From: CBDFGT01 sp965247225
GTDB taxonomy: Bacteria; Pseudomonadota; Alphaproteobacteria; Rhizobiales; Rhizobiaceae
Assembly: GCA_965247225.1 (NCBI GenBank)
Contig: CBDFGT010000004.1
Location: forward strand, 1-64,000
Reading direction: 5' to 3'
Length of the DNA stretch: 64,000 nucleotides
The position numbers and the translations under genes are program-made. This document shows positions 8,322 through 16,619 of this stretch, piece after piece (within the stretch, counting starts at the first letter, position 1; each line of letters opens with the position of its first letter). Below the pieces are notes generated by a model. That model was not told the DNA's origin, searched no databases, and saw only the letters and a program-made list of their open reading frames with translations.

Positions 8322-10535
8322 TCAGCCGCGCAACTGCGTGAGCGTCAGCAACGTATCGGCACTGATGCCGCTTGTGGAACCGGAAATAATGGATACGGCA
8401 GCGTTGGTCCCCGTATCCTGACCGAGATCATAGAGCGATGTGAAGCGGGCCATGAATTTTTTCAGTTCGTCAGGATCACGCAACTTTGCCAGGTCCAGAT
8501 TCTTGTCAACAAAGGCTGCCTGCTTTTCAAGATCCAGGTTCGAGAACGAGTCCGGCAGGCTGAACGCCGTCCTGAAAACCTGCACAAGAGCCGGATCGGC
8601 CAGTACGTCATAGGCGGTGTTCAGTATTGGCACCTTGCGTTCAAAGTAAAGCGCCAGACGGGCCCCTTCGCTGTCGACGCCTGTTTGTTCCTCCAGATTC
8701 TGCCGGAGATACATATCCATGGTTTCCATGACAGAACGCCGCGACTGAACGGTGGCACTGTCCATTTTCGCAAGCTTGCCACTGCTGTCAAAATTGAAGG
8801 ACGCGGCCAGATCACGCAAGCGCGTATCCTGTTGTGTATTGGCAAAGCTGTCAGGATCTGACAGGTCCGAGGAGAAAATCTGTTTGAGATAGTCCGCTTT
8901 CACAGTTTTGGGGTCGATGCCCTTGGCCTCCAGCATGAAATTGACCAGCCGCTTGTCGGCCAGCAGATCTTTCACACTGGTTATTTTGGAGAGCTGGTCG
9001 CTGTAATAGGATGCTTCAGCCTTGGCGGCAGTTGATTTGTCCGTATTTCCAAAGCTGGTCTTTGCAACCACATATTCCTTGGAAATCTTGAGAATTTCCG
9101 CCTCACTCTGGGCCAGAAGCGGCGGCTTGCTGTTACCGTCCGTATCAAAATTGAACGCCTGTGCCATCGTTGCGAACCGTTTGTCGGCCAGCATGTTGGC
9201 ATAACTCCCGGAACTGGACAGATCGCTGGTCAGAACTTTCTGGATTTTATCCTTGCTGACCGTTGCCGGATCCATTCCGTACGCTTTCAGCACATAATTG
9301 TAGAGCTTGCTGTCGGCAAACAGCTCCCTGACGGTGGTGACCTTGCCGATATTGTTCCTGTAATACGCATCTTCCGTGGCGCGCGTGGCGGCAAACGCAT
9401 CGTCATAGGTTGTGCCATACCGGGATTTCAGACTGGCCAGCTGACCGGCTGAAACGGCAGTGCCTGCTGTTATGGCCTCGTCCGTACCCTTGCCCTGAAA
9501 ATTGAAGAGTTTTGTCACGGCCTCGTAGGTCGCGCCGCCTTCCCTCGTGGCATAATTGGCAGGATCGCTCAAATCACTGGTGATAATAAACTGAAAGGTT
9601 GATTTCAGCATGGTGGACGGCAGCCCGAGCGCCGTCTTGATAACAGAAAACAACCGGCTGTCATCGGTGATATCCGAGGCTTTGGTGACAGAGGCCAGCG
9701 CCGTTTCCATATAGGTCTTGTTCAGTTCTGCCGCTTCCGCCGTCGTATGGCCCGGCACCGAAAACGTGTAGGATTCGGTCATCGTCTTCTTTTGCACACT
9801 GTCCTGCGCCAGGGTACCGGCGGCGAGCGTGCCGTCCGCCTGAAAATTGAAAGACCGTGCCAGCGCCAGATAGGCCGATTTGGGATAGTTCAGCGTTCTG
9901 GTGCTGTCTGCCGGGTTCGGATAGGTTTCCGGCAACTGATTGGCATAGCTGGCCGGATCATTGAGATCACTGGTCAGCACCTTCCTGAGATGGTCATTGG
10001 AGATATAGGTCTTGTCCAGGCCCAATGTATCCAGAACATAATTGCGCAATCGTGTATTGCCCAGCAACTGGTCGACACTGGTTACTGTATCCATTGCGGA
10101 GGTATAATAGGCCGTTTCGGCTGCATAGGATTGATCCCTGGCTGCAACAGATTGCGAATAAAGGCCGATCGTGGCGGCTTCCTGTGCCTCAGTCTGAACC
10201 ACTTTGGTGGCCGTGGTAAAATTGAAGGCCGATGCAAAATTGCGGTAACGGTCATCTGTCAGCTTGTTGGCATAGCTGTTGGTATCTGAAAGGTCGCTTT
10301 CCAGCACCTTTTTCATGAAGGCCCTGGCATAGGTCATATCTTCCAGACCATGGGCTTTCATTGCATAGGAATAGAGGCGGTAATCGCCCATCAGATCGTC
10401 GACAGTTTTTACATTGCCGATATTGGCCTTGTAATAGGCCTGATCCCTGGAAACAGTCGTATCGGCAGCAACACGCGCAAGACTGCTTTTCAAGTCCCTG
10501 TTGATTTGCGTGTAGTTCAGGTATGTCGATACCAT
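8322..10535 (-). CDS. DUF1217 repeat protein (flagellum-associated family)
   Basis: 737-aa protein built of five clear repeats plus a divergent C-terminal one. Each repeat is about 70-90 residues plus linker and follows the pattern YY...I..V....L..D.RL..Y.L...G......F..K.L.SDL.D..SYAN....R....A..FNF. Repeats begin near residues 35, 140, 270, 385 and 500. No signal peptide or membrane helix is visible. DUF1217 proteins in Rhizobiales usually sit among flagellar genes, but no flagellar gene is present here. The family function is not established; a motility role is only a guess from that genomic habit. It is convergent with the gene ending at 8311, 10 bp away. Confidence 0.85.
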   Translation of the reverse strand: MVSTYLNYTQINRDLKSSLARVAADTTVSRDQAYYKANIGNVKTVDDLMGDYRLYSYAMKAHGLEDMTYARAFMKKVLESDLSDTNSYANKLTDDRYRNFASAFNFTTATKVVQTEAQEAATIGLYSQSVAARDQSYAAETAYYTSAMDTVTSVDQLLGNTRLRNYVLDTLGLDKTYISNDHLRKVLTSDLNDPASYANQLPETYPNPADSTRTLNYPKSAYLALARSFNFQADGTLAAGTLAQDSVQKKTMTESYTFSVPGHTTAEAAELNKTYMETALASVTKASDITDDSRLFSVIKTALGLPSTMLKSTFQFIITSDLSDPANYATREGGATYEAVTKLFNFQGKGTDEAITAGTAVSAGQLASLKSRYGTTYDDAFAATRATEDAYYRNNIGKVTTVRELFADSKLYNYVLKAYGMDPATVSKDKIQKVLTSDLSSSGSYANMLADKRFATMAQAFNFDTDGNSKPPLLAQSEAEILKISKEYVVAKTSFGNTDKSTAAKAEASYYSDQLSKITSVKDLLADKRLVNFMLEAKGIDPKTVKADYLKQIFSSDLSDPDSFANTQQDTRLRDLAASFNFDSSGKLAKMDSATVQSRRSVMETMDMYLRQNLEEQTGVDSEGARLALYFERKVPILNTAYDVLADPALVQVFRTAFSLPDSFSNLDLEKQAAFVDKNLDLAKLRDPDELKKFMARFTSLYDLGQDTGTNAAVSIISGSTSGISADTLLTLTQLRG

Positions 10536-10871
10536 TGGTTTGCCCGATACAGTCCATCAAAACGTAGCCTTATTGCGTTAAGTTTGTGTGAAACTGTTGC
10601 CCTTTATACCAGATCTTGATGACAGGAACCTGTTGCGCGGGACGGGAGGCTGTCATCGGGATCTGGTACAAGTGCGCCGGATCTTTTGAGAGTTTATAAA
10701 CTTTGACCGGTTCACATTTGATAACCATTTGATCAGGCAATATTTTTTTAACCGCTTTTTTTAAGCTCAAACGCACGGACGGCTTGTAATGTTTGGCCAT
10801 GAGAGGGCGGAAAGTCCTCCGGATCAGAAGAGCAGGCAAAAAGCTCTCAAGGTAAAGCAAGGGCGAATACC
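10536..10871. other. 336-bp gap with one weak small ORF
   Basis: Separates the DUF1217 gene from the divergent DUF6101-like gene and should hold both promoters. A 76-codon, Lys-rich frame on the minus strand (10800 to 10570) begins MAKHYKPSVRLSLKK. I recognise no family and see no clear ribosome site, so I do not call it a gene. Poly-T and poly-A runs occur near 10740-10770. Confidence 0.4.
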
Positions 10872-11447
10872 ATGCGGAATACTGTTACCAGACCTGTCTG
10901 GGCGGGAAACACGTTGAGGCTTGATCCTCAAAACTTTCCCCAGAAACTGTCTTACGCTCTCAAGGACAGTCGTGGCGATGTGACCATCACGATAGACGAG
11001 CGCGGCGCGGTGATGCGCAAGACGCTGCCTTCCAGTGGCCTGCCGCTGTCCATTGCCCTGCCGACCCGCGCTTTCAAAGGCGTGGCGGCCCGGGCGATAG
11101 ACCATGGCAATGGCGGCGGCGTAACCGTGACCCTGGAGCTTCATCATGAGGATTGCGACCTGTGCATACCGCTGCTGGTTGCCCATGATCTGGACGATAT
11201 TGCCGCCGACTGGCGCTCGTGGTCGGAAGCCTTTGGCATTCCGATGCTGATGATCGAGGCTGACGGTGTTGCACGGCCTCTGGAAGCACATCTGGGCGAT
11301 GTCAGGACACAGCCGGTCAGGCAACGCCGTCGCCATTCCTACTTTGCCGACCGTCGTCCCCGGTTTCTCGTGCGCCGGACAACCGGCACCCTGGGTGTGA
11401 CACTGAAGATCGCAGGCAGGGAAATTATTGCCGGATCGCAGGGATGA
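10872..11447 (+). CDS. DUF6101-like hypothetical protein
   Basis: 191-aa soluble protein of unknown function found in Rhizobiales. Visible features are an LDP motif near the start (GNTLRLDPQNFP), a central strand-rich region (VTVTLELHHEDCDLCIPL, about residues 77-94) and a basic tail (RQRRRHSYFADRRPRFLVRR, about 147-166) that could bind nucleic acid or membrane. I match it to the family now labelled DUF6101 from memory of its motif order; no role is known. It is convergent with ubiA, whose stop lies 6 bp away. Confidence 0.65.
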   Translation: MRNTVTRPVWAGNTLRLDPQNFPQKLSYALKDSRGDVTITIDERGAVMRKTLPSSGLPLSIALPTRAFKGVAARAIDHGNGGGVTVTLELHHEDCDLCIPLLVAHDLDDIAADWRSWSEAFGIPMLMIEADGVARPLEAHLGDVRTQPVRQRRRHSYFADRRPRFLVRRTTGTLGVTLKIAGREIIAGSQG

Positions 11448-11452
11448 TGCGT

Positions 11453-12403
11453 TTATAGCGGGATTGAGAGGAGCAATCCCGCAAACAGGATAGCCCCCAC
11501 CGGATTGTTCAAATGGAACAGGGCATCGCATTGACCGGCATTTGAAATGTCGAGCACCCGGACCTGCCAGAACAGCATGGCAGTGGCAATAACAAGGCCG
11601 ATCCAGGCCGGAAACGCAATGCCGGCCAGGGCGAATGCAACAGCCAGCAAAAGCGCCGTCAGCCCGTAAAGGACCATCAGCGCCTGTTTGGTGCGGTCGC
11701 CGAACAGCAGCGCTGTCGAGCGCACGCCGATCAGTGCATCATCATCCTTGTCCTGATGGGCATAGATCGTATCATAGCCGATGGTCCAGACCACGGCTGC
11801 CGCATAAAGGCTTGCAGCAGGCCAGGACAGGCTGCCAAACATGACCGACCAGCCCATGAGCCCGCCCCAGGAAAAGGCCAGGCCCAGAAAGAATTGCGGC
11901 CAGTCCGTAAACCGCTTGGCAAAGGGATAGATGGCAACAATGACCAGCGACGATACACCCAGCACAATGGAAAACGGGTTGAACTGCAACAGAACGGCAA
12001 GGCCGACAAGCGCCTGCGCACCCAAAAACAGCCAGGCACGCTTGCGGGTTGTCCTGCCGGATGGCAGGGGACGCGAGCGGGTGCGGGCCACCAGCGCATC
12101 AATCCTGAAATCGACAATATCATTATAGGTGCAGCCGGCACCGCGCATGGCAACGGCTCCGATGAAAAACAGGACCAGATGCCAGACGAAAGAACCAGGG
12201 CTGAACACGCCCTGATCCGCTGCCACATTGGCCGCCAGCGCTGCCGACCAGAAGCACGGCCACAGCAGCAATTGCCAGCCGATGGGACGGTGCCAGCGGG
12301 CAAGCTGGGCATAGGGCCAGACCACGCGCGGCAACAGGCGAAAGAGCCCATTGTCAAACGGGGCTTCGGTGACATGCGCACTGGTGATCCTGTCTTCGTT
12401 CAT
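11453..12403 (-). CDS. ubiA: 4-hydroxybenzoate polyprenyltransferase
   Basis: Integral-membrane prenyltransferase that attaches the polyprenyl chain to 4-hydroxybenzoate in ubiquinone synthesis. Its likely chain donor is the product of the polyprenyl synthase at 29652. 316 aa with about eight hydrophobic helices. The first Mg2+/diphosphate motif is NDIVDFRID (about residue 103) and the second is YAHQDKDDD (about residue 225). RWHRPIGWQLLLWPC is the family's N-terminal signature. ATG 12403 gives the usual length; a longer frame to 12505 adds non-conserved sequence, and neither start has a strong ribosome site. Confidence 0.93.
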   Translation of the reverse strand: MNEDRITSAHVTEAPFDNGLFRLLPRVVWPYAQLARWHRPIGWQLLLWPCFWSAALAANVAADQGVFSPGSFVWHLVLFFIGAVAMRGAGCTYNDIVDFRIDALVARTRSRPLPSGRTTRKRAWLFLGAQALVGLAVLLQFNPFSIVLGVSSLVIVAIYPFAKRFTDWPQFFLGLAFSWGGLMGWSVMFGSLSWPAASLYAAAVVWTIGYDTIYAHQDKDDDALIGVRSTALLFGDRTKQALMVLYGLTALLLAVAFALAGIAFPAWIGLVIATAMLFWQVRVLDISNAGQCDALFHLNNPVGAILFAGLLLSIPL

Positions 12404-12551
12404 GAACCATGGATTGACAAATGGAAAGCGCAAGGTCAAGCGGCCGGAACCGGTTTTTTCCTTGACCCGGGCTGACTGCGGTTTTAACCCGCCATGCAGG
12501 ATCATGCGCCAGGCTGTTTTGATGCCGGCGCCTTGTTGTTTTGTATTGATA

Positions 12552-12657
12552 CGTGTCGTTATCCCGAAACCGCTTCACACTTGCGGGCGACACGCGGGAT
12601 TTGTAATTGATGCGTGTCGTTAGCCCGAAACCGCTTCACACTTTCGGGCGACACGCA
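12552..12657. repeat. Two hairpin repeats upstream of purD
   Basis: Copy one spans 12552-12594: outer stem CGTGTCG/CGACACG, inner CCCG/CGGG with one weakened pair. Copy two spans 12611-12657: outer TGCGTGTCG/CGACACGCA, inner CCCGAAA/TTTCGGG. The loop is essentially that of the array at 1-194. Copy two ends 16 bp before the purD ATG, so it lies in the purD leader or just upstream. Confidence 0.88.
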
Positions 12658-12673
12658 TGGGAAAGGTGGCACA

Positions 12674-13951
12674 ATGAAGGTTTTGTTGATTGGATCGGGC
12701 GGACGCGAACACGCATTGGCCTGGAAACTGGCGCAATCACCGTTATTGACAAAACTCTACGCCGCACCGGGCAATCCCGGCATTGCCGAACATGCCGAAC
12801 TGGTGACGCTTGCTGTGGAAAACCACGGCGATGTCGTGGCGTTCTGCATGGCGCATGTCATTGACCTTGTGGTCATCGGCCCGGAAGCGCCGCTGGTGGC
12901 GGGCCTTGCCGATGACCTTCGCGCTGCCGGATTTTCGGTGTTCGGGCCTTCGGCGGCTGCAGCCCAACTGGAAGGCTCCAAAGGCTTTACCAAGGATCTG
13001 TGCGCCAAATACAAGATTCCCACCGGCGCTTACCAGCGCTTCAGCAATGCGCCCAAAGCCAAAGCCTATGTGCGGGCACAGGGAGCGCCTATCGTCATCA
13101 AGGCGGACGGGCTGGCCGCCGGCAAGGGTGTGACCGTTGCCATGACGCTGGACGAGGCGCTTTGCGCCATTGACGACTGTTTTGAAGGGGCGTTTGGTGC
13201 AGCGGGTGCCGAGGTGGTGGTGGAAGCCTATCTGGACGGCGAGGAAGCCAGTTTCTTCGTTCTGTGCGACGGAACCCATGCGCTGGCGCTGGCCTCCGCG
13301 CAGGATCACAAGCGGGTGGGTGATGGCGATACCGGGCCCAATACCGGCGGCATGGGGGCCTATTCCCCTGCCCCGGTGATGGATGCGGCGATGACGGCCC
13401 GCACGATGAACGAGATCATCCTGCCGACCATCAGGGGCATGTCGGCTGACGGCAACCCGTTTAAAGGCGTGCTGTTTGCGGGCCTGATGATCACGGCAAA
13501 AGGACCGGAACTGATTGAATACAATACCCGTTTTGGCGATCCGGAAACGCAGGTGTTGATGATGCGGCTGGAAAGTGATCTTTTGCCGTTGCTGCTGGCA
13601 ACAGACAAGGGGACGCTCGACCGGCAGACGGCGCTGTGGCGGGATGATCCGGCGCTGACCATCGTCCTGGCCTCGAAGGGTTACCCTGGCAGCTACACGA
13701 AGAATACGCCGATTGGCGGCCTGCCGGAAACCGGGCCGGACACAAAGATTTTTCATGCAGGAACAGCCGTCAGGGACGGGCAACTGGTGGCAACCGGTGG
13801 GCGCGTTTTGAACATTACCGCTTTTGGCGCAACTGTGGGCCAGGCACAGGCCAAAGCCTATGCCACGCTCGACCTCGTGCAATGGGACAACGGCTTTTGC
13901 CGCCGCGATATCGGCTGGCAGGCTATCGCCCGCGAGACCCTGTCTTCATAA
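12674..13951 (+). CDS. purD: Phosphoribosylamine-glycine ligase
   Basis: Second step of de novo purine synthesis: ATP-dependent joining of 5-phosphoribosylamine and glycine to give GAR. 425 aa, full length. N-terminal MKVLLIGSGGREHALAWKLA is diagnostic. The ATP-grasp core holds APIVIKADGLAAGKGVTVA (about residues 137-155). The GARS signature HKRVGDGDTGPNTGGMGAYSPAP follows, then EYNTRFGDPETQ with metal ligands. GAAAGGTGG precedes ATG 12674; longer frames starting in the hairpin repeats at 12614 are not credible. Confidence 0.97.
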   Translation: MKVLLIGSGGREHALAWKLAQSPLLTKLYAAPGNPGIAEHAELVTLAVENHGDVVAFCMAHVIDLVVIGPEAPLVAGLADDLRAAGFSVFGPSAAAAQLEGSKGFTKDLCAKYKIPTGAYQRFSNAPKAKAYVRAQGAPIVIKADGLAAGKGVTVAMTLDEALCAIDDCFEGAFGAAGAEVVVEAYLDGEEASFFVLCDGTHALALASAQDHKRVGDGDTGPNTGGMGAYSPAPVMDAAMTARTMNEIILPTIRGMSADGNPFKGVLFAGLMITAKGPELIEYNTRFGDPETQVLMMRLESDLLPLLLATDKGTLDRQTALWRDDPALTIVLASKGYPGSYTKNTPIGGLPETGPDTKIFHAGTAVRDGQLVATGGRVLNITAFGATVGQAQAKAYATLDLVQWDNGFCRRDIGWQAIARETLSS

Positions 13952-14029
13952 AGTCTTAACCAGTTTTGCTGACCGCTTGGAAACAAACATCGCGTATTCT
14001 TGACCTGTGACATATGTCGGGAGTGCGTG

Positions 14030-14533
14030 ATGGGAATGCGGAAAATCCTCGGTGCGGTTCTTGTGGCAGGCTTGCCGGGCCTTGCGCCCGCACACGCGCA
14101 ATCTATCCAGACCATCACATCCGGCACCATTGGCGAAAACAGCATTGTGACCCGCAATTGCACCGGATGCCCGCCAATCCAGATCAGGAAACAAAAATTG
14201 TCCTATGATGTGAAGACCCTTCCTGTCGGAACCCAGACGGTGGAAACGGTCACGCTCAACGGGGAAGAGAAGATCGTGCGCACCGAGGCATGGAACGGCG
14301 GCTCGCCCGTGGTCTTCGTTTCAAAGGCACAACCGGATGGCATGATGGCAGCGGAGGCCGACCAGCCCATGCCCGTCGACCCGAATGCAACAACCTCTGC
14401 CGTTTCTGCCATGCCAGCAATGCCACCCGCATATGCCACTATGGGGCCTTCATATGAACGCCCGCCACACGCCGTGACACCGCTACAGGCCCGTGCCTTT
14501 GATCCGAGCGGTTTTGAACTGCGGCTGAAGTGA
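14030..14533 (+). CDS. Secreted HPE1-like hypothetical protein
   Basis: 167-aa exported protein. MGMRKILGAVLVAGLPGLAPAHA is a Sec-type signal peptide. The mature part opens with QSIQTITSGTIGENSIVTRNC and a CTGCPP motif (two Cys, about residues 43-46), then a strand-rich region and a Pro/Ala/Met-rich low-complexity segment (about 105-150). Rhizobiales homologues are labelled plant virulence effector HPE1-like, a name that rests on weak similarity, so no effector role should be assumed. GGGAG precedes ATG 14030. It is probably periplasmic. Confidence 0.75.
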   Translation: MGMRKILGAVLVAGLPGLAPAHAQSIQTITSGTIGENSIVTRNCTGCPPIQIRKQKLSYDVKTLPVGTQTVETVTLNGEEKIVRTEAWNGGSPVVFVSKAQPDGMMAAEADQPMPVDPNATTSAVSAMPAMPPAYATMGPSYERPPHAVTPLQARAFDPSGFELRLK

Positions 14534-14592
14534 TCTCCGCTTGCAAAGCTTGGCGATAACTCTGGATTTTGATCGTTTTTGCATTATACTGG

Positions 14593-14607
14593 CCCTCATA
14601 TTGAGGG
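14593..14607. promoter_or_regulatory. Palindromic operator for the parDE-like pair
   Basis: Perfect 15-bp palindrome CCCTCA-TAT-TGAGGG, 6 bp upstream of the antitoxin ATG. A -10-like TATACT (14585-14590) sits directly beside it. Typical position for an autorepressing ribbon-helix-helix antitoxin. Confidence 0.65.
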
Positions 14608-14613
14608 TCGGGC

Positions 14614-14859
14614 ATGACTATAAAACTCACAAAAGACATGGAATCCTATGTCGACGCGCTTGTTAAGACCGGACAATATCCATCTGCGGGGCATGTCATT
14701 GACGAGGCACTGCACCTGCTGGTGCGCGAGCAGGACAAGCACAGGCTGTCAGAACATCTGAACATCGGCATGAAGCAGGCCATGGCCGGGGACGGAAGCG
14801 TGGTTGATGATGGCTTTTTCGACAGATTGAAGAAGAAGATCCAGGCCGTTGGTGCCTGA
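14614..14859 (+). CDS. ParD-like ribbon-helix-helix antitoxin
   Basis: 81-aa type II antitoxin. MTIKLTKDMESYVDALVKTG is the N-terminal ribbon and first helix, followed by QYPSAGHVIDEALHLLVREQ, the second helix of an RHH fold of the CC2985/ParD kind. The C-terminal part (about 45-81) would wrap the toxin. Its stop overlaps the toxin start by one base (TGATG at 14857-14861), the usual coupled antitoxin-toxin order. The upstream palindrome suggests autorepression. Confidence 0.88.
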   Translation: MTIKLTKDMESYVDALVKTGQYPSAGHVIDEALHLLVREQDKHRLSEHLNIGMKQAMAGDGSVVDDGFFDRLKKKIQAVGA

Positions 14860-15179
14860 TGGGATATCGGGTGATCATTACCCCGCAAGCGGAATATGAT
14901 CTTGAATCCATTGCGCTGCATATTGCCGAAGACAGCGTTCCGCGTGCGATTGCTTTTGTGGAAAAGCTTCGGAGCAAGATCCATGATCTTCGCGAAAATC
15001 CGGCAAGATTTCAAAAATTCAACAGGTTTCGACGCTTCGTCCACGGCAATTACATTGTTGCCTACACCATTGATGATGACCGCCACTGCGTGACCATCGT
15101 GCTTGTTTGCGAAGGGCATCGTGACTGGATGAACGTTTTACGGGACTGGAGCGAACCGGAGGACAGTCAGCCAGATTGA
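14859..15179 (+). CDS. ParE/RelE-superfamily toxin
   Basis: 106-aa toxin of the RelE/ParE fold: MGYRVIITPQAEYDLESIALHIAED, a central helix pair, then FRRFVHGNYIVAYTIDDD and a C-terminal strand. ParE members poison DNA gyrase and RelE members cut ribosome-bound mRNA; the conserved FV.GNY..AY pattern favours ParE-like grouping but does not decide the target. It is translationally coupled to the preceding antitoxin and convergent with the DUF523 gene. Confidence 0.88.
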   Translation: MGYRVIITPQAEYDLESIALHIAEDSVPRAIAFVEKLRSKIHDLRENPARFQKFNRFRRFVHGNYIVAYTIDDDRHCVTIVLVCEGHRDWMNVLRDWSEPEDSQPD

Positions 15180-15182
15180 GCG

Positions 15183-15686
15183 TCAGGTCAGTTCTATTCC
15201 ATCGACCGCTTTCACCATCGCCTCTATATCGTTATGGGACCAGACGGTGATGCCATTCTGGCGTAGCAGGGCTGCCACAACACCCTGCCCTTCTTTGCGT
15301 TTGCCGGAAAACGACCCGTCATGGATGAAGGATGAACCGCAGGACGGACTGCCATCGATCAGCAATGCGTGGAGACAGCCATTCTCCCGCGCCAGTGCCA
15401 GGGCATTTTGCGCGCCTTGCACAAACAGATCCGTGACATCGCCGCCATTGATTTCGATGACAGTTGCCCGGCCGTCCAATACATCGGACCCGGTTTTGCC
15501 ATCGCCAATTTCTGCCGGAGGACGCGGAATGGCAAAGCCCGCCGAGACTTCCGGGCAAATCACCACCAGCCTGCCCTCCTGCCCCCAGCGCGTCAGCGCC
15601 GGATGCTGCAGGGGTTTTGATGCGCCATCGTAGCGCACGTTTTGTCCCATAAGGCAGGCGCTGACAAGAATTTTGGACCGGTTCAT
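15183..15686 (-). CDS. DUF523 family protein
   Basis: 167-aa protein with the DUF523 pattern: ILVSACLMGQNVRYDG at the start (Cys-containing), VICPEVSAGFAIPRPPAEI in the middle and DGSPSCGSSFIHDGSF near residue 110. The conserved Cys residues suggest metal or thiol chemistry, but the function is unknown. ATG 15686 is chosen. The sequence just upstream is a copy of the glyS 3' end that includes its TGA stop one base before this ATG, which shows that the gene once directly followed glyS as a tightly coupled downstream gene. Confidence 0.85.
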   Translation of the reverse strand: MNRSKILVSACLMGQNVRYDGASKPLQHPALTRWGQEGRLVVICPEVSAGFAIPRPPAEIGDGKTGSDVLDGRATVIEINGGDVTDLFVQGAQNALALARENGCLHALLIDGSPSCGSSFIHDGSFSGKRKEGQGVVAALLRQNGITVWSHNDIEAMVKAVDGIELT

Positions 15687-15747
15687 CTCACCCCGAAATC
15701 CTGGAGAAATCGGCAACAGTTGCGGTTGTGGTTCGGATCAGGCCCAG
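15683..15747 (-). repeat. Left copy of a 65-bp direct repeat (glyS tail plus DUF523 start)
   Basis: Matches 16555-16619 at 64 of 65 positions, in the same orientation. On the minus strand it reads as the last codons of glyS, the glyS stop TGA, one G, then ATG. Here that ATG is the used DUF523 start. The two copies are offset by 872 bp and bracket a toxin-antitoxin pair. Confidence 0.95.
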
Positions 15748-15838
15748 AAATGCTATTATGCCATGCTTTGGCAAAGTTTGTCAAAATATGGCCCAACGCA
15801 GAACAATGCTTCAATCTTTTCCACCGACCCACAACAGC

Positions 15839-16156
15839 TCAGGCCGCCGCGCTTACGTTTAGTTGCACGCCGGTCAGTGTTTGCAGGGCCTTGATGATCC
15901 TAAAGAGGTTGTCCGAGCGCGGATTACCGTTGACGCTGAACATACGCATAAGGCTCTTGGGTGGTGTTCCGACTGCTTGCGCCAATGTTTCAAAACCGAT
16001 TGTGGCATTGATATAATCCCGCAATACGGCCTTTCCTGTCGCCATCTCCCCCTCCAGCAACAGGGAGACGGATTGTGACAACAGGCTCGAACGGAATGCC
16101 TGGTCGCGCTCCACCCTTGCTTTCAATGTCTCCTTGAAGTCACGGGTCAATGTCAT
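15839..16156 (-). CDS. Antitoxin, HTH addiction-module antidote (HigA-like)
   Basis: 105-aa protein following its toxin directly (toxin stop ends at 16157, this ATG begins at 16156). DYINATIGFETLAQAVGTPPKSLMRMFSVNG (about residues 48-78) is a Cro/C1-type helix-turn-helix, as in the probable addiction module antidote family. Toxin-first order is typical of higBA-type loci. It lies inside the segment bracketed by the 65-bp direct repeats. Confidence 0.85.
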   Translation of the reverse strand: MTLTRDFKETLKARVERDQAFRSSLLSQSVSLLLEGEMATGKAVLRDYINATIGFETLAQAVGTPPKSLMRMFSVNGNPRSDNLFRIIKALQTLTGVQLNVSAAA

Positions 16157-16480
16157 TTATGATCTGCCTTTCGTTGCCTTGTACATTTGCCATCGGGCAT
16201 GGGCTTCTTCAATGTCCTTTTGCTGACGTTTCTTGGTTCCCCCGGCCAGCAGAATGATGATTTCCTGCCCGTGCCGTCCAAAATAAATTCTGTAACCGGG
16301 ACCATAGTCGATCCGGCATTCCGATACGCCACTACCTACAGATTTTATGTTAGAAATATTTCCAAGCTCCAGTCTTGCAAGCGCTACGGCGACTTTTGCA
16401 GCAGCGTCCGACGGTATGTTGTCAAACCACACAGCAAACGGACTTTTACCGGATGGCTCAAGATATTCGACAATCAGCAT
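16157..16480 (-). CDS. Toxin, RelE-superfamily addiction module killer protein (HigB-like)
   Basis: 107-aa Gp49/HigB-type toxin. SPFAVWFDNIPSDAAAKVAVAL forms the N-terminal helices. YGPGYRIYFGRHGQEIIILLAGG (about residues 58-81) holds the conserved G.GYR.YF.R core, and KKRQQKDIEEAHARW is the C-terminal helix. Family members are ribosome-dependent mRNA interferases. First gene of the pair, with a 22-bp palindrome 7 bp upstream. Confidence 0.87.
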   Translation of the reverse strand: MLIVEYLEPSGKSPFAVWFDNIPSDAAAKVAVALARLELGNISNIKSVGSGVSECRIDYGPGYRIYFGRHGQEIIILLAGGTKKRQQKDIEEAHARWQMYKATKGRS

Positions 16481-16487
16481 ACCATAA

Positions 16488-16509
16488 ATGGTAACACATA
16501 TGTCACCAT
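16488..16509. promoter_or_regulatory. Palindromic operator of the higBA-like module
   Basis: ATGGTAAC-N6-GTCACCAT, 8-bp arms with one mismatch, starting 7 bp upstream of the toxin ATG. This is the expected site for autorepression by the HTH antitoxin. Confidence 0.6.
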
Positions 16510-16554
16510 AGTGACAAGACCGTCATTGCGCTTTACCGAAGATGCCCGGCATTG

Positions 16555-16619
16555 TCATCTCACCCCGAAATCCTGGAAAAATCGGCAACAGTTGCGGTTG
16601 TGGTTCGGATCAGGCCCAG
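16555..16619 (-). repeat. Right copy of the 65-bp direct repeat (native glyS 3' end)
   Basis: Contains the last glyS codons and its TGA (16560-16562), followed after one G by an ATG at 16556-16558 that here opens nothing recognisable. 64/65 identity to 15683-15747; the single difference is GAGAA versus GAAAA. Confidence 0.95.

Noticed and set aside
10570..10860. 96-codon minus-strand gene
   Set aside because: No ribosome site, no recognised family, AT-rich with poly-K codons; left as a note in the gap entry.
12351..12670. Plus-strand frames running through the hairpins before purD
   Set aside because: They are formed by repeat sequence and by the reverse of ubiA; the true purD start at 12674 has its own ribosome site.
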